DNA of 33,853 nt from assembly GCA_963575745.1 (NCBI GenBank), contig CAUYUJ010018702.1:129662-163514 (forward strand). Direction: 5' to 3'. Under the pieces are notes generated by a model. The model was not told the DNA's origin. It searched no databases and was given only the letters and a program-made list of their open reading frames with translations. The position numbers and the translations under genes were made by a program. This document shows, one piece after another, positions 20,440 to 29,451 of this stretch (its first letter is position 1; every line of letters starts with the position of its first letter). The DNA comes from Prorocentrum cordatum. Taxonomy: Eukaryota > Sar > Dinophyceae > Prorocentrales > Prorocentraceae.

Positions 20440-20830
20440 AGCACCTGTCCACGATGAAGTCGGACTAATGTGAGCACGCATTGCTGTGAGCACGGATTGC
20501 TGTGAGCACGGATGGCTGTGCCACCAATCACGGATGGATGTTATCACGGCTTGTCGTGAGCACGGGTCGTTGTGAGCAGATTCCCATCGGGGCACCAAAC
20601 GCGGAGTGTTGTGAGCACGGAATGCGAATTAAGTGCAACGTTGGGCAAATTGTCCACAATGCAGATTTGTAATGGGCGCATTCGCTCGAGACATCCGCAC
20701 AATGCTTTCCAGACGTGCAACGTTTTCGCTTGAGACATCCGAACAATGCGTTGAAGTTGTGCAGTGCGTCTTCGCTGGAGACACTGTGCGCCAGTTGTAC
20801 AGCGCAAGCTTGTTTTGCAAACCTCAACTA
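20440..20830. repeat. Two adjacent degenerate tandem repeats
   Basis: At 20455-20620, units of TTGCTGTGAGCACGGA and variants repeat about every 17 bp. At 20660-20800, units containing TTCGCTTGAGACATCCGAAC repeat about every 46 bp. Both lie just upstream (in minus sense) of the DSSPQ element and could be its 5' region. Confidence 0.7.
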
Positions 20831-20952
20831 TATACGCGACTGTCAACGCGCAACATATCGAACGACCAAGCGCAACGATCAAACATACGTAATACTACCA
20901 AGCACCTGCGCTGATCTTGGATTTTTAAAGTTTAAGTTTTTATTCTCCGTTT

Positions 20953-20978
20953 TAAGGTAGAAAGCGCTTTCTACCTTA
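20953..20978. repeat. Perfect 26-bp palindrome
   Basis: TAAGGTAGAAAGC followed immediately by its exact reverse complement GCTTTCTACCTTA. It is AT-flanked and near the start of the tandem repeats at 20440-20830. Function unknown. Confidence 0.9.
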
Positions 20979-22619
20979 CCGATAATACCATTGGGGGAGA
21001 ATATACCTTAACTCTACAAGCGAGTCTAGCCACTGGGGAGGGGCCGAGGGCCGAGGCCCCCGGGCTGCCGCGAGGGCACACGGAGGGCACCGCGCAGGAC
21101 GCGCTCGCGTGCCGCACCGGCGCCGCGTCTCGCGCGCGCCCTCGCGCGGGGGGTGTGCTCGCTCGCGTGCTCGTGAGAGGAACGAAAAAATTATGCACAT
21201 ACACCGATTCTGGTCAGGCACATCCTGAGCCCAGGAGCGGGTCGACGCACGCTCGCGCCGAGAAGACGCAGCGCCCGACCGCACGAAAGGCCATTCCGAG
21301 CTCCGCTCAAGGCTGCCGCCCGTCGCATTGACTCAGTCGCGCGACCGCCGGCATCATGTTCGGGCGTGTTCTGCCAAACCGCCAACATGAATACTAAAAC
21401 TGCGATATCGAACAGCACATCCATGTAACCCTCACGTGCGCTCAAGAAACGCAAATCCTTCTAGCATGCAAGCGGACTTCAAGAATTCAAGATACACCGC
21501 AAACTAACAGCGACACACCGCACATCTAGAACATCAGCACCAATTCGAAAGAGCAAGGAAAACTTGACCAATGTAAAACATGGCTCTGGAAATCTGGACT
21601 CACCTGTTGGGCGCTGGTCGCGTGCTCGTTGAGGCGGCTGCGCAGGCCCGTGCGTTGAGGCCGACGCTGCGCATGCCCAGGGAGCGCGAGAACCCCGCGC
21701 CATGGATGCCAGACCACGTGAGGGACCCATTGGGCGACGGAGGCACTTCACGATTATCTTCCCATGAGGAAGCGCCGGCGAAGCGCGTGTTTCTTTGTTT
21801 TGGCCACACATGGCCGAACCAGCTCAGAGGCGCCAGGCCTCGGCCACTCCAGTGGCCCGAAGACCAAACCCAGCTCGGGGGAGAGATGCGAGGCCGCAGG
21901 GTCGCCTCCTCGGGCGAGGAGGCCACCCCGTGGCCTATCAGCTCAAGCCCCTCAACATTCGTCCGATCCCGAACCTCGTCTTGGCGAGGGATCGGGACCG
22001 AGGGATCGGGACCAAACGCGCATCGTGTTCGCCCTCTCGGAGGGCCGACGGCACGCTCCGCCAGACACCGGAGGAACTTGCAGCGGGCACGGTACGACTG
22101 GCCTGCTTGCTGTCGGCTCTCACTCCAGAGCAGTCAAGGGCGGTCTCCTCTGCTCCGACCGGGGAACGGAGGGGGGGGATCCTCCTTCCCCCGCCAAGCG
22201 CGGGCGCGCAGGACCTGGGGGGGGTGGCCTTAGGGTGCTCGCCGAGACCCCCCCCTACCACCCCCCCGCGGCAGCGGATTCCGCCCCACGCTGCACGAGG
22301 CAGCGGCGCGATCCCCCCTCCTCGTGCCGACAGCAGCCCCCAAACTGGGGCCCGCGGCATTCGGAGGGCCCGCGGGCCTCACGACTGCCATTTCCTCCAC
22401 CAAGGCGAACTCCGCTCCGCCACCCGTTCCCGCCACCACCCGCTCTCCCGACTCACGCTCGGCAGTGCGGGCACGAATGGCAGCCAGGCATTCGAGGGGA
22501 GCCGCCCTCGACGAGATAAGGCGCACCCTCGAATCGGCAGCAACAGAACGAACTGCTGCGCCTGCAGCTGGCTTCTCTTGCGCTGCACAGGACGCGGCAA
22601 CATTGCGTTGGGGGTGGAG
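20979..22619. other. Gene-free stretch, possibly 3' region of the LINE-like element
   Basis: GC-rich sequence with long but unconvincing open frames on both strands. The part from 21900 to 22619 lies downstream of the LINE-like coding remnant and may include its 3' untranslated region. No repeat or gene was recognised with confidence. Confidence 0.4.
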
Positions 22620-23789
22620 GCCACCCTTCAACCTACTCAGAGCATTGGCCCCTCCACTGTGCTCTTTGGGTTCACACTTCGTGGCCAGATTACGCATCTT
22701 CTCTTGTGAGTAGCTCCCACAGGTCATGCAACATACGAACGGCAACTTTTCATCACTAACCTGCGCGCTCGCTAGCTTATGTCCATTGTCGGGGGCTTCT
22801 GCCAGGAGCTCGGTTGAACTTCGGGAGAGACCCCGGCATCCTACTTCTGGCCGGTGTCTGGAGGTCGCCCCCACGCCAAACTCAACACTTGGCACACCTG
22901 CAGCCCCAAAGCCAGCTCTCCCAGTTGTGCCAGCTGGTGGCTTGCTCGGTCACCTCACGCGGGCGCTCACGCCTCGGTGGGCGCTGGCGGTGCAACTTCG
23001 GAAGACACGGCAAAACGTTCGCCGCGAGGCGCGCAACCATTTCGAGGCCCTCGATCGAACTGTCAACCTGCTGCCACACGGCGGCGGAAGCCCGAGGATG
23101 CAGGCCGAGAGCTCTCTTGGCCTCTCGATCCGCCCGCCAGTTGGCCTGGCCGATACACCTCTCGGGCGGGGGCAGCTGCTCGATATCTTTTAGTTTCCTA
23201 TGGGCAGGGGTGTGAACAACTGGGGCATACTCGTAATCCCGCATGCGGAGCAAGGGCCCTCTTCTCAAACCCCCATACCGCTGTTTAGCCGACATCTGAC
23301 TTGACGGTTCCATAGTATACAGCTTCACCGCATTCATAAATCGCTGTACAGAGTGGGTCCATTGTAAGTAACATATATCGGAAGTAACGCCAGTTGCAAG
23401 TGTTCAGCAGCTTGACTCGTTTGGGGTAAGCTCGGCCAGACATCCCCTCTAGCTATGTATCCCTGCATCCCTTCCGAATCGAAGAAGATCCACGAATACG
23501 CTGCTCCCGACAATTCACGGATGTTGTGTCTCATGTATGAACCGTCTCCAGCTTGGCACAAAGCAGACCCGTCGAACTGCTCCCAAGGAATCTTTTGTCC
23601 ACTCGTATCATACAACTGAGGATCGTGCTCGTCCGACAACATAGGCCAGTCGGCCGCTGGATGCTTAAACTTGAGCGCCTCGAAAAGCTGTACGTCCCCG
23701 TCCTGGGCACTCTCGAGAAAGCTCGAAGCGCGTAAATCCGCATGCCGATGCACAACCTGCGACTCATCCCGCGAATCACCGAACCACAA
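22620..23789 (-). pseudogene. LINE-like retrotransposon remnant: RNase H domain and C-terminal zinc finger
   Basis: The minus strand encodes an RNase H domain with all four expected acidic positions: D in FDGSA (23573), E in SQAAE (23405), D in YSD (23342) and D in RAD (23130). The flanking WPSLPQTSQAAE and GQANWRADREAKRALGLHP are typical of the RNase H of dinoflagellate non-LTR elements, as I remember them. A frame break falls at 23335, where YSDL meets a TGA and the protein resumes one base out of frame. A second shift lies near 22890. After it comes VCCMTCGSYSQEKMRNLA, then KC, then LKGGLHPQRN, a Cys-rich finger usual at the C-terminus of such elements. No reverse transcriptase is seen upstream, so the copy is 5'-truncated and inactive. 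Confidence 0.75.
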
Positions 23790-23913
23790 GGCGAATGGGC
23801 TTTCAAGGTAGGGGCCCTGCTCAGCGCAAACCCGGCTGAATCCATCTGCAGGAAACTGCGCCGAGGTTGTTGCATGGAACTTCTAGGACCTGGCTCCGCA
23901 CAAATAGAAGGTT

Positions 23914-24064
23914 GGGTCGGGCATGCCCCCCTACAGACGGATTTTGGGCGAAACATCAAAAATAGTGAAACATATACAAAAAACAAAATTTGTAAAACAA
24001 AACGTCCCCAGACTATTGTTTGACTATCTTTGAATATCCCCCCTGTAGAGGACAATCCTGGCTT
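23914..24064. mobile_element. Inverted-repeat element, family M2, copy 4
   Basis: Starts GGGTCGGGCATGCCCCCCTA and ends CCTGTAGAGGACAATCCTGGCTT, the inverted end with substitutions. The interior has GGATTTTGGGCGAAACATCAA and CGTCCCCAGACTATTG, as in other copies. It lies close upstream of the LINE-like remnant. Confidence 0.85.
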
Positions 24065-24719
24065 GAATGTAAGGCCTCCACTGGGGCCGTGAGCGGCTCC
24101 CTGAACCTGGCTCAACCCCAACTCGGCTCTGCAAGATCCTGCAGGATCTGGTGCTCTGGCTGAGCCCCGCTTGCGCTCAGACAAGCGCTTTCCACCACTC
24201 GCAAGCCAACCATTCTCGGGCGTTGGCAAGACTTGGTTTAGTGGGACCTGGTTTAATGATGTGTACTGGAGAACGACCCCCCCCACCCCATTCCACTACC
24301 CGGAACTGCCGTCACCCGTAAATACCAGCTACGGCATACCTGGTATAGTGGTTCCAATCCACATGTTGGGCTTCGGGGCCCAATCACTAACCGGCTCCCC
24401 TGAACAAGGGTCATGGCTATACCCGGTATGCTCGCAAATGGCCTGTGCCCGCCGCGGGGTATCTATACATCTATACATACATCTATACGATCCGTTGCAT
24501 CGAACTAGACGTGTGTGTTGTCGGACGTTTGCAAATAGGCACTTTCTTGGCGAATCGTTCAACGTGGTGGAAGCGGGTCCTGAGGGAAGCGGGTCCTGTA
24601 CCCTGGCGCCCTCCCCCAGGACGAGAGCTTCACCCGGAGTCGTTCTCTGGCAGGTCCTGGGGCCCGTGGAGGGTCCCGAGAGTCCGAACACGACGATCAA
24701 CCTCACGACCCGTTTCTAA
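24065..24719. other. Gene-free intronic stretch
   Basis: Contains a small inverted motif (CCAGCTACGGCATACCTGGTAT with ATACCCGGTATGC) near 24325-24435 and an ATCTATACAT microsatellite at 24462-24490. No gene was seen. Confidence 0.45.
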
Positions 24720-24856
24720 CCAGCTTGGAACATATCCCTATCCCTATGCTGGGCATCTCCTCATCACGATGCCCTTTTTTTTCGAGGGCGAATCCCTATT
24801 ATTGTCATCGCCTTTTGGCGTGTCAATCTTAGGGATAGGGATACGTTCGAGGCTGG
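24720..24856. mobile_element. Short inverted-repeat element (M9)
   Basis: The ends CCAGCTTGGAACATATCCCT and (inverted) CCAGCCTCGAACGTATCCCT, extending into ATCCCTA, match at about 25 of 29 positions. The 137-bp element is non-coding and starts about 75 bp inside the intron after J-domain exon 2. Single copy in this window. Confidence 0.75.
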
Positions 24857-24929
24857 CAAGTTTCCTCCATGGCGAATCATGAGACACGCTCGGTGAGCGC
24901 CGAGCTCCGTCGCCTGCCAGTCGAGGGTC

Positions 24930-25079
24930 CTCGGCGGCCCAGCGCCGTCGCCCCGCCGCACCCGACAGCTCCTTGTAGGCCCACGCGACCTCCCGGAAGG
25001 CCTCTGCGTCGCCCGTGCCCGGCACGTCCGGGTGAAGCCTCGCGGCGAGCTTCCGGAAGGCCGGCCGCACGGCCGACTC
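24930..25079 (-). CDS. J-domain (DnaJ-type) protein gene, exon 2 with the HPD motif
   Basis: The 150-nt exon encodes 50 residues in phase 0. ESAVRPAFRKLAARLHPD matches J-domain helix II and the HPD loop (HPD codons at 25034-25026). VPGTGDAEAFREVAWAYKEL matches helix III, and GRRRWAAE ends the domain. J proteins recruit Hsp70 and stimulate its ATPase through HPD; that is family knowledge. The acceptor is CTGGAG|GAG and the donor GCCGAG|GACCC, so both adjoining introns are GA-AG at the sites I can define. Joined to exon 1 (ending ...LGLARGAE), helix I to helix II spacing matches canonical DnaJ with no residue lost or gained. An M1 element lies 27 bp upstream of the acceptor. Confidence 0.85.
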
Positions 25080-25105
25080 CTCCAGAGGGAAATAAGAACG
25101 GCCTG

Positions 25106-25229
25106 GCCATCGCTCGGACATCCATTCCCTGTGCTTTTTTCAGTTTCGTGCGTGGTTTTTCTCCAAATGATCAAGGATGCTCCTCGATGGTCCGCGCCGA
25201 AGGAAAAATGCACACGTCCGAGCGATGCC
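25106..25229. mobile_element. Inverted-repeat element, family M1, copy 2
   Basis: GCCATCGCTCGGACAT and ACGTCCGAGCGATGCC ends, 124 bp, with an internal sequence very close to copy 3 at 32022-32141. It lies in the intron just upstream (minus sense) of the HPD exon and is followed by a nested M3/M2 pair. Confidence 0.9.
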
Positions 25230-25230
25230 A

Positions 25231-25600
25231 AGCGGCAGAAGCACAAACTTTCGGAGGTCCGCACGGCTCTCTGGGATTGGCGCCAGGCCCCCCTCCGCGC
25301 GCCGGGGCGGCGCCAGAGTCAGGTCGGGCGTGTCCCCCTACAGGCGGAGCTTGGACGAAAAATAAAGAATACCCTTCAAATATTCAAGCATACCTAGAAA
25401 TACTTTTAAAACATCGTCCCCTAATTATTGTTTATATGTCCCTCCTGTAAAGGGACAAGCCCGACTTAACGCTAGACCCCCCTCCGCGCGCCAGGGCGGC
25501 GCCAAAGGCGCCGCAAGCTGGGGGCCCAGCGCCGGTCCGAGAAATCAGCGCGGAGCTCCGACAACTTATGTTTACGCCGTTGTGTCGTTCCTCGCGGCGC
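25231..25600. mobile_element. Hairpin element M3, copy 2, split by an M2 insertion
   Basis: The left arm (CTTTCGGAGGTCCGCACGGC, GGCGCCAGGCCCCCCTCCGC) is separated from the right arm (AGACCCCCCTCCGCGCGCC, CCCAGCGCCGGTCCGAGAAA, GCGCGGAGCTCCGACAA) by a complete 147-bp M2 element. The block CCCCCCTCCGCGCGCC occurs on both sides of the insertion. Confidence 0.75.
25321..25467. mobile_element. Inverted-repeat element, family M2, copy 5 (nested)
   Basis: AGGTCGGGCGTGTCCCCCTA on the left and TCCTGTAAAGGGACAAGCCC then GACTT on the right are inverted. This copy has the best-preserved ends. It sits inside the M3 hairpin at 25231-25600, so it inserted later. Confidence 0.9.
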
Positions 25601-26389
25601 ATCAGCGAGGGCAGCCACGCCCTCCAAGGCTCCAACCGCGGCGCCCCCGTCAACCAGAGGCCCAGGCCCCGGAAGCTCCAACAAGTAATGTTTATGCAAG
25701 GTTCTTCCCTTCTTCCCAGACGTACGATGTATGGTTTCCCCATGCTGCAAGGGAAGCGAAAAAGGTACCGGTACTGCTACTCCATGGACCTCTCCCGGGG
25801 TGCGCTATGACAAGAATCTCGAGGAGGATCCAGTCGTGGCGACGAGGGCTCTCCAGGACGAGCAGCGGCGTCGGCATCCTTTCCTCCTTCTCAGGTCGAG
25901 TCGGCCCTGGGGAATCCCGCCCCGCTGCCCGGTCGGCGGCTCCAAAGGGTGTGGTCTGCACAGGGTGTGCTCGGCAACCCGCACCCTACATATAGAGGGG
26001 GCACCCTGGGGGGCGGGCGCGGACCTCGACAGCTCTCCGCCGCGCCCCGGGGCGGCCCGCCGAGGACAGCGTCGTGCCCCCCAGGCCCCAACGGCGCCGA
26101 TCGCAGGCCACACCCTGGCGTGACCATGCCGTGTTGTGGTCGCCGATCCAGGGCTGGCTCTGCATCATGGGCCTCTTTGACGGCCCCGGGGCCCCGCGAG
26201 GGGCCGAGAGGCCACAGGCTGTGGGCAAAACTGCGTCGAGCTGTTCGATGCAGTGAGGGCCTGACCACAAGAAGCCCTCCACAAGTAACCCAACCCTGAG
26301 ACCCCAGGACGTCCACGAATTTTTGGTGTGGGAGCGTCGCGCTTCCCATCACAAAGCCAGGCGTTTCGCCTGAGACTTCCTCACCATGT
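25601..26389. other. Intronic stretch with repeat M7 copy 2; no firm gene
   Basis: 25764-25858 matches repeat M7 at 6480-6576. From 25900 to 26280, open frames exist on both strands, including a minus-strand frame with WSGPHCIEQLDAVLPTACGL that might be an old coding remnant, but I cannot support it. At 26349-26375, GGCGTTTCGCCTGAGAC and CTTCCTCAC recur at 33506-33540. Confidence 0.45.
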
Positions 26390-26600
26390 ATGACTCTGAA
26401 GCTTAAAAATTGGCAACAGTTTCACAGATGGAGAGCGCGTCGTTTTCGCAATGTGGTTCTCGCTTTAGCGCCGCACACATCTGTCTCAAAGATTTGCAAT
26501 GAGTTGCACGGAATGGTGGCGGGTCGTTTTCAAAATGTGATTCTCGCCTCAGCGCCGCGCACATTTGCTTTACACAGTATACGAAGTTAACGGATTGAAG
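26390..26600 (-). repeat. Dispersed repeat R1, inverted copy
   Basis: Reverse complement of the array at 2976-3260: AATGTGGTTCTCGCTTTAGCGCCGC and AATGTGATTCTCGCCTCAGCGCCGC are two tandem units. About 20 of 23 bases around GGCAACAGTTTCACAGAT also match the core of the 101-bp satellite to the right. Confidence 0.8.
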
Positions 26601-26846
26601 GCCCTGAAAATGGCGTTCTGGCACGATTCCAGATCGTCAGGACGCAGCAGTCCCGTTGATCCGTGGCCTGGAACTCCCGAGAACAATGCTTTGGCATGCT
26701 TCAAGGTCTTCAAACTGTTGTAGGCCCTGAAAATGGCGTTCTGGCACGATTCCAGATCGTCAGGACGCAGCAGTCCCGTTGATCCGTGGCCTGGAACTCC
26801 CGAGAACAATGTTTTGGCACGCTTCAAGGTCTTCAAAGTGTTGTCT
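26601..26846. repeat. 123-bp direct tandem duplication
   Basis: GCCCTGAAAATGGCGTTCTG starts at 26601 and again at 26724, and the two units are almost identical, so the duplication is recent. On the minus strand each unit could encode a peptide with STGLLRPDDLESCQNAIFRA, but there is no sign of a gene around it. Confidence 0.9.
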
Positions 26847-26919
26847 TCCAGCAAGGCAGTCCCTTCAATGGAAATGAACCGTTGTAGGGGCCTACGAAGA
26901 GGGAGGTTTGGAGGAAGGG

Positions 26920-27142
26920 TGATCCTCCTCCTCCTCCTCCTCCTCCTCCTCCTCCTCCTCCTCCTCCTCCTCTCCCTCCTCCTCCTCCTCCTCTCCCTCC
27001 TCCTCCTCCTCCTCCTCCCCCTCCTCCTCCTCCTCCTCCTCCTCCGCCGCCTCCTCCTCCTCCTTCTCCTCCTCCTCCTCCTGCTCCTCCTCCTCCTCCC
27101 CCTCCTCCTCCTCCTCCTCCCCCTCCTCCTCCTCCTCCTCCT
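26920..27142. repeat. (TCC)n tract, left end of composite repeat copy I
   Basis: About 220 bp of TCC/CTC with few interruptions, pyrimidines on the plus strand. It is followed by a linker (ACCCTGGCGACGTACCCAAC...) that recurs after the second TCC tract at 29353. Confidence 0.95.
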
Positions 27143-27259
27143 AAACAAACATACCCTGGCGACGTACCCAACCCCTGCGCAATGCGGGGCACGAGGAGCT
27201 TGGGAGACGTTATGCGGAAGTGATGACGTGACATGGGCGCATATACTTCTGCGAGCGGC

Positions 27260-28806
27260 ATTCGTGAGGCTTGCAGACCCCAAGGGTTGCGATGTCTCCC
27301 TCAGATCTGCCTGGTGCCTCGCTCCGCTGAACCCGCCACCAGCCTTCGAACAGTGCGACGGTTTCGCAGATCGCAGCGCCCCCAAGCACGGCGAGGTCCC
27401 GCTCAGATCTGCGCGGTGCCTCACTCCGCTGGACCCACCAGCAGCCCTCGAAAGTGGCGACAGTTTCGCAGATCGCAGCCCACCACGCACGGCGAGGTCC
27501 CGCTCAGATCTGCGCAGTGCCTGACTCCGCAGGACCCACCAGCAGCCCTCGAAAATGGCGACAACTTCGCAGATCGAAGCCCCTCAAGGATGGCAAGGTC
27601 CCGCTCAGATCTGCGTGGGGCCTCACTCCGCTGGACACACCAGCAGCCCTCGAAAATGGCGACAGTTTCGCAGATCGCAGCCCACCACGCACGGCGAGGT
27701 CCCGCTCAGATCTGCGCGGTGCCTCACTCCGCTGCACCCACCAGCAGCCCTCGAAAGTAGCGACAATTTCGCAGATCGAAGCCCCCCAGGCACGGCGAGG
27801 TCCCGCTCAGATCTGCGCGGTGCCTCACTCCGCTGCACCCACCAGCAGCCCTCGAACGTGGCGACGGTTTCGCAGATCGCAGCCCTCCAAACACGGCGAG
27901 GTCCCGCTCAGATCCGCGCGGTGCCTCACTCCGCAGGACCCACCAGCAGCCCTCGAAAGTGGCGACAATTTCGCAGATCGCAGCCCCCTAGGCACGGCGA
28001 GGTCCCGCGCAGATCTGCGCGGTGCCTCACTCCGCTGCACCCACCAGCAGCCCTCGAAAATGGCGACTGCTTCGCAGATCGCAGCCCCCCAGGCACGGCG
28101 AGGTCCCGCTCAGATCTGCGCGGTCGGCGGTGCCTCACTCCGCTGGACCCACCAGCAGAACTCGAAAGTGGCGACAACTTCGCAGATCGCAGCCCCCCAA
28201 GCACGGCGAGGTCCCGCTCAGATTCGGGCGCGGTGCCTCACTCCGCTGAAACCCACCAGCAGCCCTCAAAGTGGCGACAACTTCGCAGATCGCAGCCCCC
28301 TAGCAGGCGAGGTCCCGCTCAGATCTGCGCGGTGCCTCACTCCGCTGTACCCACCAGCCGCCCTCGAAAGTGACGACAATTTCGCAGAGTCGAAGCCCCC
28401 AGGCACGGCGAGGTCCCGCTCAGATCTGCGCGGTGCCTCACTCCGCTGGACCCACCAGCAGCCCTCGAAAATGGCGACAGTTTCACAGATCGCAGCCCAC
28501 CAGGCACGGCGAGGTCCCGCTCAGATCTGCGCGGTGACTCACTCCGCTGCACCCACCAGCAGCCCTCGAAAGTGGCGACGGTTTCGCAGATCGCAGCCCC
28601 CTAGGCACGGCGAGGTCCCGCTCAGATCTGCGCGGTGCCTCACTCCGCTGCACCCACCAGCAGCCCTCGAAAGTGGCGACGGTTTCGCAGATCGCAACCC
28701 TCCAGGCACGGCGAGGTCCCGCTCAGATCCGCGCGGCGCCTCACTCCGCTGGACCCACCAGCAGCCCTCGAAAGTGGCGACAGTTTCGCAGATCGCAGCC
28801 TCCATC
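27260..28806. repeat. 101-bp satellite array, subfamily A (about 15 units)
   Basis: Successive GCAGATCG markers at 27468, 27569, 27670 and 27771 are 101 bp apart. The core is CAGCCCTCGAAAGTGGCGAC, then AGTTTCGCAGATCGCAGCC, then GGCGAGGTCCCGCTCAGATC. The unit has no stop in any plus frame, and 101 is not a multiple of three, so long artificial open frames cycle through all three translations. Small indels (near 28125, 28225, 28265) break the phase. Confidence 0.95.
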
Positions 28807-28909
28807 GTCGGCGAAGAGAGGGCAGGAGGAGGCGGGAGAAGAAGGAGGGACGCGTCCACAGTGCTCTATTCAAAACGAATACCCAACCAAGGAGGGTTGG
28901 GACAAATCC

Positions 28910-29342
28910 CCTCCTCCTCCTCCTCCTCCTCCTCCTCCTCCTCCTCCTCCTCCTCCGCCTCCTCCTCCAGCCCCCTCCTCCTCCTCCTCCTCCTCCTCCT
29001 CCTCCTCCTCCTCCTCCTCCTCCTCCTCCTCCTCCTCCTCCTCCTCCTCCTCCACCCTCCCTCCTCCTCCTCCTCCTCCTCCTCCTCCTCCTCCTCCTCC
29101 TCCTCCTCCTCCTCCTCCTCCTCCTCCTCCTACCCCCTCCTCCTCCTCCTCCTCCTCCTCCTCCCCTCCTCCTCCCTCCTCCTCCTCCTCCTCCTCCTCC
29201 TCCTCCTCCACCCCCTCCTCCTCCTCTCCTCCTCCTCCTCCTCCTCCTCCTCCTCCTCCTCTGCTCCTCCTCCTCCTCCTCCTCCTCCTCCTCCCTCCTC
29301 CTCCTCCTCCTCCTCCTCCTCCTCCTCCTCCTCCTCCTCTTC
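28910..29342. repeat. (TCC)n tract, left end of composite repeat copy II
   Basis: About 430 bp of TCC/CTC, the longest microsatellite here. It separates the two satellite arrays and is followed by the linker ACCCTGTGACGTACCCAACC also seen after the first tract. Confidence 0.95.
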
Positions 29343-29451
29343 CCTCCCCCTCAAAAATTACCCTGTGACGTACCCAACCCATTTGTATCAATGGAAACGA
29401 GGAGTTGGCCGAAACTTGTATGGACAATCAACTTGATGTGTAAGCTACTTG

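Noticed and set aside
21580-22233. Plus-strand frame of 217 codons downstream of the LINE remnant
   Set aside because: GC-driven open frames occur here in several frames on both strands, and no motif is recognisable.
25891-26352. Overlapping open frames on both strands suggesting a gene
   Set aside because: Several frames look equally plausible and none shows a domain or a splice context; noted only as a possible old remnant.
27454-29436. 660-codon plus-strand frame as a repeat-protein gene
   Set aside because: It is the 101-bp satellite followed by the TCC tract (poly-Ser/Leu/Pro). The phase changes with each indel, as expected for non-coding satellite.
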